From Xenorhabdus ehlersii (GTDB lineage: Bacteria > Pseudomonadota > Gammaproteobacteria > Enterobacterales > Enterobacteriaceae): a DNA stretch of 64,000 nt. The position numbers and the translations under genes were made by a program. Location: positions 1,054,001-1,118,000 of the forward strand of contig NZ_RAQI01000001.1 in NCBI RefSeq assembly GCF_003610465.1. The letters run 5' to 3'. Positions 49,691-57,744 of the stretch are shown here, one piece after another. Under the pieces are notes generated by a model. It searched no databases, was not told the origin of the DNA, and saw only the letters and a list, made by a program, of their open reading frames with translations. The stretch's first letter is position 1, and each line of letters opens with the position of its first letter.

Positions 49691-50232
49691 GTAAATATCA
49701 CACTGAAATTATCGGAACAGACGTCAACGCCATGAAGCGCAACGAGAACGGGATATTTGAACATATTGGCCTGATACCGCTGGCAGACATTCCCACTCGT
49801 GCCAATGCGGGTGAATGGGATAACGAAAAAGTATTAGGAATGCGTTTAGTTGCAGAATATTTAGACCATGCACAAGGTGATAAGGAGAAAGATTTACTCG
49901 CTTTTCGCTGGCTGGTCGCCACGCTTTACATCATGGAAACCACCGATAAAAACAAGATGCCTTACTACCGCAATCACGGCGTGACATTGCCGTTACTGAT
50001 GGACTGTGAACGCATCGCAATGGCGAACAACATTGAGGGCGCAATGATTGAGCGTTTCGGTAAGAAACAAGGCACAGAGAACGCCGTCTTAATGTACAGC
50101 GGTATGTTGGACGATAGCGGCATTTTAAAGCTGTCACCGATGGGCGTTGAGGTGATGGATGACATGCACGAAGCCTTTACACTCGATGTTGTGAATGGCG
50201 CACTGGATAAAGCCGCACCAGCGGTACACTGA
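49687..50232 (+). CDS. Uncharacterised satellite early protein
   Basis: A 181-residue acidic protein, SKYHTEIIGTDVNAMKRNEN at the start, without membrane segments. It overlaps the previous stop by four bases. Proteins of this size and type lie upstream of the alpha-type primase in many P4-like islands, but I know of no assigned function. Co-transcription with the primase is likely. Confidence 0.75.
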   Translation: MSKYHTEIIGTDVNAMKRNENGIFEHIGLIPLADIPTRANAGEWDNEKVLGMRLVAEYLDHAQGDKEKDLLAFRWLVATLYIMETTDKNKMPYYRNHGVTLPLLMDCERIAMANNIEGAMIERFGKKQGTENAVLMYSGMLDDSGILKLSPMGVEVMDDMHEAFTLDVVNGALDKAAPAVH

Positions 50233-50241
50233 GGGGATAGC

Positions 50242-50592
50242 ATGGTACTGATAACAAAAAACTTTCGCCTCAATACGCTGGCTAACGATTTTTCGGCGGC
50301 TGTTTATCGGGAGGTCACACACCAGAACGGCGGCGATCACTTCACAATGCAAGTGGGTAAAACAGAAATCAATGTTGCTATTGTCGATGGGGTAAACGGT
50401 ATTCGCCAATTGGTAGACAGCTACACACTGGAAGCGTTACAGCAGAATTACCCGGCATGGGAAGTAATAGCCATTAACCTGATGGAAAAATGCGTCATCA
50501 ACGGCTATCTGACTGGTTACGGGCGTGAAATATGGCAAAGCATGATCAATGACATGGGCGAGGCGTTGGCAGCAAAGGGAGCATTTCAATGA
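50242..50592 (+). CDS. Uncharacterised satellite early protein
   Basis: A 116-residue protein, LITKNFRLNTLANDFSAAVY at the start, with VINGYLTGYGREIWQSMIND near the C-terminus. It ends in the start of the primase gene (ATGA overlap), so translation of the two is coupled. A GGGGAT site precedes the ATG. No function recognised. Confidence 0.75.
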   Translation: MVLITKNFRLNTLANDFSAAVYREVTHQNGGDHFTMQVGKTEINVAIVDGVNGIRQLVDSYTLEALQQNYPAWEVIAINLMEKCVINGYLTGYGREIWQSMINDMGEALAAKGAFQ

Positions 50593-52877
50593 AAGCTATT
50601 GACGTGATCCGTGAAGTGAAGCTAAAAGCCAACGGACAATGGCAAGGTATTTTATCCAATATCGGGGCAGAATTGCCCCTAAACCAGCATACTGCCTGCC
50701 CTGCGTGTGGTGGTAGAGACCGATTCCGCTTTGATGATAAGGACGGCAACGGCACATTCATTTGTAACCAGTGTGGCGCAGGTGATGGCCTTGATTTAGT
50801 TCAGCGAGTATTAAAGGTAAGTGTGACCGAAGCCGCTCAAGAGGTCGCCAATATTATTGGAATTGATACCCGTTCAGACTATCAGCCATCCAGAAATGAG
50901 GCTCAGATTCAGGCACAGCAGGCGCAGCACAAAAAGAAACAAGCAAATCAACAGGCAGAGAAGCAAAAACGCTTCACAGCGCGATACAACCACCTTTTAT
51001 CTCAAGTTCAACAAGGCGAATCAGCTTACCTGAACAACAAGGGGCTATCAGGCTTCACGATGCCATTACTGGCGGACGGTTCGCTATTGATCCCGCTGGT
51101 TAATACAGGCGGCGCAGTAGCAGGCGCACAGGTCATCAAGCCAAACGGCGATAAGCGACATTTAACCGACAGCACCAAGAAAGGTAGTTACTACCCGATT
51201 AACACACCTGAGCACGTCTCAGAGGTGATTATTACTGAGGGACTGGCAACCGCTTTAACGTGCCATTTAATCCGCCCTGATGCGTTGACCGTGGCAGCGA
51301 TGGATGCCGGAAACTTAGAACCGGTTGCTGTTCAGCTTCGCAACCAGTATGCGGACGTTACTATCATTATCGCAGCAGATAACGACATTAAACCCGATGA
51401 ATGGAACACAGGCAAGATCTCAGCAGAGAAAGCCGCCAAAGCGGTTAAGGGTTCAGTGACTTTACCGCCGACAGAGTACAAGGCCGATTGGGACGATTAT
51501 CGCCAGCATCACGGCATCGAGGCAGCAAAGCAAGCGTTCAGTGTAGGGTTGTATCAGTATTATGTAGGGGCAGAACTTGATATGTATGAGCTAGGCAGTG
51601 GTGAAGTTATTACAGGCACGGAATTAGCCCTACTGGAGAAAATGAACAAGACCTACACGCATATCACCATCGGGGGTAAGCATCGGGTTGTCAGCTTAAA
51701 GCCGTGTCAGGTAAATGGGGTAACACATGTTTTCGAGGAACTGCCCCAATTTAAGAATTACTTTCTGCATGAAGGGAGAATTGCTAAAAAACTGTCACTG
51801 GGGGATGCGTGGCTGAAATGGAAAGGGAAGAACTATAAACCTAATGGTGTGGGCTTTTACCCTGAGCCTAAAAAATGCCCGAACAGCGTATATAACCTGT
51901 TCATGGGACTGGCTGTTGAACCTGTTGAGGGTGATTGTAGTACCTACCTTAATCATATTAAACAAGTGATTTGTGCGGGTGATGAACGAGCTTACCAGTA
52001 TGTGCTTTCATGGCTGGCACATTTGTTCCAAAAACCCGATGAAAAACCGTCTGTGGCTATTGCTATGAAGTCCGTTCCGGGTACGGGCAAAGGGACATTA
52101 GTCAGGCCGTTGCTTGAAATACTGGGGCAATATGGTGTGCAAGTGAACGGTGCTGAACAGATCACCAATAAGTTCAATTCAATGATGGCAAATAAGTTGT
52201 TAATTTTTGCTGATGAAGCCACTGTAGCAAAAGCCAGTGATGGAGAAAAGTTACGAGGAATCATTAGTGAACCCACACTTAACCTTGAGCGCAAAGGCAT
52301 AGACGCTGAACCTATGGTGAATTTTTCGCGTCTGATTTTTGCCAGTAACAGCACTCAGGCATTGAAAGCCGGCATCAGAGAACGGCGTTATCTGGTACTT
52401 GAGCCAGACGGAACGAAGGCACAAGATAAAGCCTACTTCGATAATCTTTATCAATGGCTGAATGATAACGGAGCATCTAAATTGCTCCACTATCTACTCC
52501 ATTACGATATCACTCACTTTGATCGCCACCGAGCACCACAGACCGACGCACTTAAGGAAGAAATTCTGTTCGGTCTGACCGGGTTATATGCGTACCTATA
52601 TGCCGAGTTATCAAAAGATGAGCCGTTCCGAGGTATGGCACGAATTCCCGTCAGTGAGCTGATAGACAGCTATTTGCTGTGGTGCAAAGAAAATAACGAG
52701 GAAGAAACAGAGCCTGCGGCTCGTCGGCGTGTGGGTAGCACAATGGTTAAAATGGGGCTTGATAGTTCAGGCAGGCGAGGCCGAGGAATAGGCATTGTTT
52801 ATGAGCTACCAAGCGTCAACGAATTGAGAGTGAGATTTGCTCAAATGATAGGTATGGGGGTGAGTGATGTTTTCTAA
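50589..52877 (+). CDS. P4 alpha-type primase-helicase
   Basis: The 762-residue protein joins three parts. The N-terminal P4-type zinc finger has CPACGGRDRFRFDDKDGNGT then CNQCGAGDGLDLVQ (residues about 36-75). A Toprim-like primase region has IITEGLATALTCHLI and IIIAADND (about 210-270). The C-terminal DUF5906 helicase has Walker A SVPGTGKGTLVRP near residue 498 and Walker B KLLIFADEAT near 540. In P4 the alpha protein is primase, 3'-5' helicase and origin-binding protein in one chain, driving phage-independent replication. The iteron clusters on either side are its candidate sites. The gene is intact. Confidence 0.95.
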   Translation: MKAIDVIREVKLKANGQWQGILSNIGAELPLNQHTACPACGGRDRFRFDDKDGNGTFICNQCGAGDGLDLVQRVLKVSVTEAAQEVANIIGIDTRSDYQPSRNEAQIQAQQAQHKKKQANQQAEKQKRFTARYNHLLSQVQQGESAYLNNKGLSGFTMPLLADGSLLIPLVNTGGAVAGAQVIKPNGDKRHLTDSTKKGSYYPINTPEHVSEVIITEGLATALTCHLIRPDALTVAAMDAGNLEPVAVQLRNQYADVTIIIAADNDIKPDEWNTGKISAEKAAKAVKGSVTLPPTEYKADWDDYRQHHGIEAAKQAFSVGLYQYYVGAELDMYELGSGEVITGTELALLEKMNKTYTHITIGGKHRVVSLKPCQVNGVTHVFEELPQFKNYFLHEGRIAKKLSLGDAWLKWKGKNYKPNGVGFYPEPKKCPNSVYNLFMGLAVEPVEGDCSTYLNHIKQVICAGDERAYQYVLSWLAHLFQKPDEKPSVAIAMKSVPGTGKGTLVRPLLEILGQYGVQVNGAEQITNKFNSMMANKLLIFADEATVAKASDGEKLRGIISEPTLNLERKGIDAEPMVNFSRLIFASNSTQALKAGIRERRYLVLEPDGTKAQDKAYFDNLYQWLNDNGASKLLHYLLHYDITHFDRHRAPQTDALKEEILFGLTGLYAYLYAELSKDEPFRGMARIPVSELIDSYLLWCKENNEEETEPAARRRVGSTMVKMGLDSSGRRGRGIGIVYELPSVNELRVRFAQMIGMGVSDVF

Positions 52878-52936
52878 GACAAAACATAAAATAACGGTGT
52901 TATCTGTATCACAACTGTATCCATTCAAGAGAGGAA

Positions 52937-52971
52937 GCCAGCCAGAAAGCAACCTTTCATTCTCTGGCGAG
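52937..52971 (+). repeat. Hairpin module, copy 2
   Basis: GCCAGCCAGAAAGCAACCTT followed by TCATTCTCTGGCGAG. It is preceded at about 52904-52921 by degenerate units CTGTATC and CTGTATCC, matching the layout of copy 1. It ends 11 bases before the next ATG. Confidence 0.65.
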
Positions 52972-52982
52972 AGGTGCTCATT

Positions 52983-53204
52983 ATGATGTCTACCCCTTTC
53001 TATGTGGTTAAAGCTGTGTCTCCTACAACTGGAAAATGGCGCGTTTGGTTTGATGATGGCGATAGTGATCTGGTGGTTGCGTGGGCTGTTGTTGAAGTCC
53101 AGAACCACAAAGAAGATCCCTGTGAGTTGATATTGCCCTGTGTTGCCTGTAAGGGTTCGATTGAGCCGACAGACTTAGGCATAGAGTTAAAACAAGATCT
53201 TTAA
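52983..53204 (+). CDS. Small uncharacterised protein
   Basis: A 73-residue product, MSTPFYVVKAVSPTTGKWRV from its second Met, with WFDDGDSDLVVAWAVVEVQ and a C-x2-C pair (LPCVACKGSIEP) near residue 55 that could bind zinc with other ligands. ATG 52983 has GAGAGGTG upstream; ATG 52986 is equally possible. It follows the hairpin module and precedes iteron cluster B. No family recognised. Confidence 0.6.
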   Translation: MMSTPFYVVKAVSPTTGKWRVWFDDGDSDLVVAWAVVEVQNHKEDPCELILPCVACKGSIEPTDLGIELKQDL

Positions 53205-53211
53205 TGCCAGT

Positions 53212-53313
53212 GGTACAGATATGGCGCAGTTATTTACAGTTATTTTTCGCATCTGTACCACATTAATTAGTTGATATTAAAGTAAAATATTTCAAGTGGT
53301 ACAGTTGGTACAG
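53212..53313. repeat. GGTACAG/CTGTACC iteron cluster B
   Basis: GGTACAG at 53212, 53298 and 53307 and CTGTACC at 53253 are exact. GGCGCAG and ACAGTTATTT pieces between them look like decayed units. The stretch is AT-rich and non-coding. It is the partner of the cluster at 48271-48376. Confidence 0.7.
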
Positions 53314-53399
53314 TTATTTTGCGTTTTTTCCGTCAGAGGCTAAAACGGCAGTAAAAAATCCATTTTCTCGTACACATAAAATTAACAATCAACGCTTGT

Positions 53400-53428
53400 C
53401 AGAAAGAAACCTCTCACTCTCTGGCGGG
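53400..53428 (+). repeat. Hairpin module, copy 3
   Basis: CAGAAAGAAACCTCTCACTC and then TCTGGCGGG are identical to copy 1 over 28 bases. It ends 20 bases before the ATG at 53449, after iteron cluster B. Confidence 0.7.
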
Positions 53429-53448
53429 CAAAAAAGAGGCAGCTACAC

Positions 53449-54231
53449 ATGATAAAACTTATGGATACTCAGTTAACAGGCCAGAAAATGATGTCTCAAG
53501 AGCGTGAACGGTTAAAGAGTTTCGCCAGAGACTGCGAAAGTAACAATGATATTGAAACGCTCTCTAAAACGTTGATCATGATGGCACACTGGTTTCGGCA
53601 AGGCAGCACGATTGCTTTTACTGAGTATGCGTCACAATGGGCAGAAGCCCAGAAAAACAGAACAGACGGTAACGCCTCAACCGAAGCTATGCAGAACGAA
53701 TGGCAATTAACGGGCAGGCGTTGTATTGAAGATGGTGGCTCAGACTACTGGCAGCAAGGGATCACCTCACACAAGTCCGAAGATTGGATAAATAAGCCGA
53801 TAGAAGGGCAAATCATTCAGGCGCTGAATTGGCTGATTATCCAGTTCCCCCATTTCAGCACAGACGGGTTAGCTACACGAAGAGGCAAGGAATACGAACA
53901 CCAACCGCAGCAACTGATCGGTAGTGCTATGTTTTATCGTGAAGTAGAAAGCTGCTTACGCTGGCTGGTACGCCATAACCTGATGAATGCCAAAACCAAA
54001 CAGATCAGCAAAACAGGGTATACCACATCGTATAAGTTCAAGCATATCGTTGAGCGCGAGAACGCCAATAAATTCAGTCATACCGATGAGCCTTTCTATA
54101 TCCGCAATGTGGCCTTTATCGTTGCAATGGTGATCGCAGGTTACAAAGTCTGCGCAGAGGAAACTGGTTCAATGAATGCCCTGTTTAATATCTCGAAGGC
54201 GGAAATTAAGAACTCTGGCATTCTGAACTAA
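53449..54231 (+). CDS. Uncharacterised island protein
   Basis: A 260-residue protein with ATG 53449 and a GAGG site nine bases upstream. It reads MAHWFRQGSTIAFTEYASQW in the N-terminal third. The central part TDGLATRRGKEYEHQPQQLI and VESCLRWLVRHNLM suggests a helical, nucleic-acid or protein-binding fold, but I see no catalytic motif. It lies after the replication module, where satellites often keep accessory genes. Family not recognised. Confidence 0.7.
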   Translation: MIKLMDTQLTGQKMMSQERERLKSFARDCESNNDIETLSKTLIMMAHWFRQGSTIAFTEYASQWAEAQKNRTDGNASTEAMQNEWQLTGRRCIEDGGSDYWQQGITSHKSEDWINKPIEGQIIQALNWLIIQFPHFSTDGLATRRGKEYEHQPQQLIGSAMFYREVESCLRWLVRHNLMNAKTKQISKTGYTTSYKFKHIVERENANKFSHTDEPFYIRNVAFIVAMVIAGYKVCAEETGSMNALFNISKAEIKNSGILN

Positions 54232-54308
54232 CCACACTACCGCCAACGCAGAAGCCAAGGCGGTAAACTATGATGATTTAGTCACCAGTACGCGCACGAG
54301 GGAAATAT

Positions 54309-54500
54309 ATGCAACAGAGCACGAAAAAACAGACCAACCGCTATTTCAATGACACACCGACAACACGCCTCATTGTAACCTGTGAGCAGTCCGTTATTGA
54401 TGCCGTAGACAAGCATATCAAAGGTAGCAAAGTGACACGGGGCAACCGTGCGGAGTTTGTCAGACAGGCGATTATAGAGAAGCTACAGCGTGAACTTTGA
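54309..54500 (+). CDS. Ribbon-helix-helix family protein
   Basis: A 63-residue basic protein. TTRLIVTCEQSVIDAVDKHI is a beta strand followed by helix A, then TRGNRAEFVRQAIIEKLQRE is helix B, the pattern of a CopG/Arc-type DNA-binding dimer. It could autoregulate or control copy number. ATG 54309 is preceded by GAGGGAAATAT. No toxin partner is adjacent: the next gene is on the other strand, so a toxin-antitoxin role is not indicated. Confidence 0.75.
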   Translation: MQQSTKKQTNRYFNDTPTTRLIVTCEQSVIDAVDKHIKGSKVTRGNRAEFVRQAIIEKLQREL

Positions 54501-54680
54501 TGATTAAAGGACATGTTAGGGAATGATGATTTTTACAGTCCATAAAAAAGCAAAATCTTAACATTTCCTAACAGTTTTCTGATGGCTGAATCTTTAGATT
54601 TCTTAAGGTGGATGATAACAATCGATAACGTTCAGATGATAAATTTTGATAAAGTGCGATGTTAACAATTGTAAACATAT

Positions 54681-55100
54681 TCAGCTAATAAGGTTACCGG
54701 CAATATCTTTGTGACGTTTCCATGCTGAGTAGATATCTTTATCCCATGCCTTACCCGCTTTAGTCTGATAACCCGCCTCATTAATCCGTTCAGCGATGAT
54801 ACGACCGTTATCAATACCCTCAGAAAGCACCTGATTCACCACAGCAATAATAGCCGGTTCATTATAGGCGTGAGGTGGAATATCAGCCTTACCCGCAATC
54901 AGTGAGGCCGCCGCCGACTCTAACCGTTCTACCAGCGATAGCATACGAACGTCAGGATTACTTTCTGGACGGTTTAACTTCTCTTTGATGGCTGAGATAA
55001 TCCACGATGATTTATCACCGCCAGAAGCTGATACAGCTTCATTAAACAGGGCTTGAAGTTCAACAGGCAGGCGAAAGGCGATAAGGTTAGATTTACTCAT
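54681..55100 (-). CDS. Uncharacterised protein with N-terminal ribbon-helix-helix
   Basis: The 139-residue protein begins SNLIAFRLPVELQALFNEAV followed by KSSWIISAIKEKLNR, resembling an RHH domain. The C-terminal half, IIAERINEAGYQTKAGKAWD and IYSAWKRHKDIA, resembles the small HTH of recombinase or insertase proteins (a 'rise up to a new gap' type repeat). It is the only minus-strand gene of the island and so has a separate promoter. Role unknown; a repressor is one option. Confidence 0.7.
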   Translation of the reverse strand: MSKSNLIAFRLPVELQALFNEAVSASGGDKSSWIISAIKEKLNRPESNPDVRMLSLVERLESAAASLIAGKADIPPHAYNEPAIIAVVNQVLSEGIDNGRIIAERINEAGYQTKAGKAWDKDIYSAWKRHKDIAGNLIS

Positions 55101-55562
55101 GATAATAATCCGCTATTGATTCAATGAATGCTTATTATATCCGTGTATAACAGTGTTATACAGATGAGATTTTATGCTTCATGATCCTACAGACGCACAT
55201 ATTACCGCACATGATGAAGAGAGATATAGCCAGCCAGTAGAAGCTCATAGCACACACTAAGTCGCACATTAGCCAATGTAGCTAAACATTAGCCGAAACA
55301 GCTAAAGCAGAACACATTGACCACAACCAAAACCAATAACTGGATGTTGTCAAAACTTGATATTAGAACCTGTCAAAACCTGATATCTATCTGACCAGCT
55401 TTATTACCTTAATCTGATTCAGCACCGCGTTGTTACTGGCTTCTGATGTAACCCACTTTGTTACTTGATGGTGGTACGCAAGCAAGTACGCACCGGAACG
55501 GTTTATAATGCGTACTGTACAGGCAAGGTATAGCGATAATCACAACACCTTAAGGGGAAGCC
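55101..55562. other. Non-coding stretch with two short repeat pairs
   Basis: ACATTAGCCAATGTAGCTAA (55266) is followed directly by a similar 20-bp unit ACATTAGCCGAAACAGCTAA. TGTCAAAACTTGATATT (55348) recurs 23 bases later as TGTCAAAACCTGATATC. The divergent promoter of the minus-strand gene should be near 55110-55180. No gene is visible. Confidence 0.6.
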
Positions 55563-55751
55563 ATGTTAAACCGTGAGACGATAGAGGCCGCTATGATGGA
55601 ATTAGCCCACCAGCAGGGGCAATCACTCACTGGACGGGATAGGCTGGCAATCAGAACCGGAGTAGCACAGACGTTGCAGGCTAAAGAGCGTCACCGCCGT
55701 AGAATGACCTCATCAACCTATCAATGGACGAAACCAGCACCGAAACGTTAA
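55563..55751 (+). CDS. Small uncharacterised island protein
   Basis: A 62-residue basic protein MLNRETIEAAMMELAHQQGQ with RRRMTSSTYQWTKPAPKR at the end; the ATG follows AAGGGGAAGCC. Short proteins of this kind are common near the right end of P4-like islands. Function unknown. The 419 bases after it hold only the right repeat and GTGTACC units. Confidence 0.6.
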   Translation: MLNRETIEAAMMELAHQQGQSLTGRDRLAIRTGVAQTLQAKERHRRRMTSSTYQWTKPAPKR

Positions 55752-55908
55752 ATAGTACCGTAAGGCCAAAGTGAGGACGTCGAAAGAATCAATAGGTTAA
55801 CTATCAGATGAAAAATATTTTTCGGTTGCTCTCAGTCAATTTGACCGTTAGGGACAAGAGTATGGGTAGTTTACATTAGTGATTATTATTGTAGTAAATC
55901 CACCAGCG

Positions 55909-55934
55909 AACACATTTTTATCAATTCAGAGGTA
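55909..55934 (+). repeat. 26-bp direct repeat, copy 1
   Basis: AACACATTTTTATCAATTCA followed by GAGGTA. It recurs at 56308-56333 with one mismatch, where it is fused to the integrase stub. Confidence 0.8.
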
Positions 55935-56041
55935 CACTCCGGTTTAGCGTGTACCCAAGGGTGTACCCCTAGAAAATATTGAATTACAACAATCCAGCAT
56001 TCATGCGGGTTTAAGACCTATACTCAATGAATAGATCCAAT

Positions 56042-56089
56042 CTGGCTTTTTTACTATCAGAGCATTGCAGAGTGAATCACAATAGCGCA
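56042..56089 (+). repeat. Right attachment repeat (attR)
   Basis: Matches 43374-43421 in 47 of 48 bases (C to T at the 32nd position). It is followed by a leader like that of int and by the integrase stub. Confidence 0.85.
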
Positions 56090-56170
56090 GCGCATGATTA
56101 GCGTGTACCACCAGCGATCATAAAAGCTATTTAGTGGTACAAGGCCATTTTTTACGTTGGAGATTGCACA

Positions 56171-56404
56171 ATGCCTAAAATCACCGATAAAGAAATCAGG
56201 ACGTGGATAAAGTCAGGCAAAAGGTTCGAAGGGAAAGCAGACGGTAACGGGCTATATCTATGCTATCGAAAAACCTTTAAACATATATGGCGCTTTAGGT
56301 GGATGGCAACACATTTTTATCAATTCAGTGGTATAATTACATGTGATAAAATATCGTGGATGTCTCCAACAACTTACGTAAAAAATTTATCACTGTGTAA
56401 ATGA
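56171..56404 (+). pseudogene. Integrase 5' stub of a second, deleted island
   Basis: The first 44 residues, MPKITDKEIRTWIKSGKRFE to KHIWRFRW, are very close to the N-terminus of int, including the KADGNGLYLCYR block. Similarity ends at about 56303, where the 26-bp repeat begins, and the remaining codons are unrelated. So the stub joins a left end of a second element to its right end, with the interior lost. Confidence 0.85.
56308..56333 (+). repeat. 26-bp direct repeat, copy 2
   Basis: AACACATTTTTATCAATTCA followed by GTGGTA. It is at the deletion junction of the integrase stub; copy 1 is near the right end of the intact island. Confidence 0.8.
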
Positions 56405-56438
56405 AATTTTTTATAAATATCATGTTTTCCTCTGTTTA

Positions 56439-56462
56439 GCCTCTAAATCTCAGAGGCTTTTT
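56439..56462. terminator. Rho-independent terminator
   Basis: GCCTCT pairs with AGAGGC over AAATCTC and T5 follows on the plus strand. It stands at the border of the island scar and the convergent TPM gene. Beyond it, 56463-56593 shows no gene. Confidence 0.7.
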
Positions 56463-56593
56463 AGCTATTTTTCATGATGTTAAATAATCCGAATTCCCCA
56501 GAGCTAAATACAGAGAAACAAAATATCCTGCAAATGCGGTGAATAACGGCAACAGATGGGGATAATCTCCCCACCCAATCAACCAAAAACAAA

Positions 56594-57634
56594 TTACCAA
56601 TCGCCTGAAGCACCACCACCATCATTGCTGCCACCGCCACCGGAAAAGCTATCATCCCCGCCACTTTCTGGACGCTCAGAGCCAGAACCACCAAATAAGC
56701 CGCCAAAGAGACCGCTGAATAGGTTTTTCAATAATGACCATACCGTAGAAATAACCAAAAACACCAGAATCACTGGTAGCAGAAGGATTAATAGATAAAA
56801 CTCTGCCGGAATGGAAGAAAACAATCCCACCAGGGTCAGTAGATAGGTTCCTGCCGCTATCGTCAGGGCACACTTAAGGAAACGCTTAAACCAGTGTCCC
56901 TCGCGAAAGACTTTCATTGGCAAAAGGAACAGACTGATTAGCCAAAAAAACAATAGTGCGGCAATGTCTTTGCCAGATATCTTGCTGAATGTGCCGCCAC
57001 CCTCTTCTGAGAAAGCCGATGTCACTTTCGTTATTTCTTCATCGATCCCTGTTTGTTTAGACAGTTTCAGCAATGTATCAACTGAATTAATCGCATTACT
57101 GATACCCTCAAAATAAGCATTTTCTTTGAAAGCCGGCTTCACCTCTTCACGTAGAATACGTGCGATCTTGCCATCGGTTAATTTCCGCTCTAAACCGGAA
57201 CCAACTGCGATACGCATTTTGTGGTCATCAGAAGCGATCAAAAACAAGATGCCATCATTGCTTTCTTTATTACCCAACTTCCATTTATCAAATACACGGG
57301 AAGAAAATTTCTCAATCGTATCACTGCCAATAGTCGGGATAATCAGGACTGCCATCTGTACTTTTTCTTCAGATTGCAGTTTTTTTAATTGGCGGGTCAG
57401 GCGTTGGTTCTCTTCTTTCGTCAGAACTTTAGAGATATCTGCCACACGCTTGCTTAACGCTGGAACATCAACAGTTATTGTCTCTTGTTTTATCTCTCCA
57501 GCCGATACATTGCTTATCCCGATAAGCAATAAAAATAGTATAAAAAAATGTTTTATTATAGAAATACAGCTTATTTTCGGTTGTATTATTCTGGCGTTAC
57601 AACCATCCTTTGGTATATGGGAAATTATTAACAT
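56594..57634 (-). CDS. TPM-domain membrane protein (YgcG family)
   Basis: The 346-residue protein has a signal peptide (HFFILFLLLIGISNVSAG), a periplasmic TPM domain (VADISKVLTKEENQRLTRQL, QMAVLIIPTIG, GILFLIASDDHKMRIAVGSG, RILREEVKPAFKENAYFEGI), three membrane segments (about 235-330) and a Gly/Ser/Asp-rich tail. TPM domains are soluble, some with weak phosphatase activity or linked to photosystem repair in plants; the role in enterobacteria is unknown. ATG 57634 has an AAGGA site. Upstream is non-coding DNA before the MFS gene. Confidence 0.85.
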   Translation of the reverse strand: MLIISHIPKDGCNARIIQPKISCISIIKHFFILFLLLIGISNVSAGEIKQETITVDVPALSKRVADISKVLTKEENQRLTRQLKKLQSEEKVQMAVLIIPTIGSDTIEKFSSRVFDKWKLGNKESNDGILFLIASDDHKMRIAVGSGLERKLTDGKIARILREEVKPAFKENAYFEGISNAINSVDTLLKLSKQTGIDEEITKVTSAFSEEGGGTFSKISGKDIAALLFFWLISLFLLPMKVFREGHWFKRFLKCALTIAAGTYLLTLVGLFSSIPAEFYLLILLLPVILVFLVISTVWSLLKNLFSGLFGGLFGGSGSERPESGGDDSFSGGGGSNDGGGASGDW

Positions 57635-57744
57635 CAAATATCCTTAGTTCTGATATCAAGCACCACTATTATACGGATATCTCCCATCACACGTAATCAA
57701 GAAAACGGCATTACTTTTTTATGAAAATGCCGTTGATAATAAAT

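Larger units (their letters stand above)
43374..56089. mobile_element. P4-like satellite island integrated in the yicC terminator
   Basis: The element is bounded by 48-bp direct repeats with one mismatch and has an integrase at the left end. It encodes AlpA, BRO-N, AntA/AntB and Icd-like proteins, and a P4-type primase-helicase. The order resembles P4-like satellites of enterobacteria, but no capsid-size (sid), psu, packaging or tail gene is present. It may rely on a helper phage for transfer, or be a defective remnant. Length about 12.7 kb. Confidence 0.85.

Noticed and set aside
48271..53313. Repeated short motifs that might be a CRISPR array
   Set aside because: Units are 7-10 bases, occur in both orientations and at irregular spacing, and no cas gene is near. 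They fit iterons better.
54309..54500. Antitoxin of a toxin-antitoxin pair
   Set aside because: No adjacent co-directional toxin gene is visible, so only an RHH DNA-binding protein is supported.
57126..57647. Plus-strand frame antisense to the TPM gene
   Set aside because: The minus strand encodes a full TPM protein with signal peptide and membrane segments; the plus frame is a shadow.
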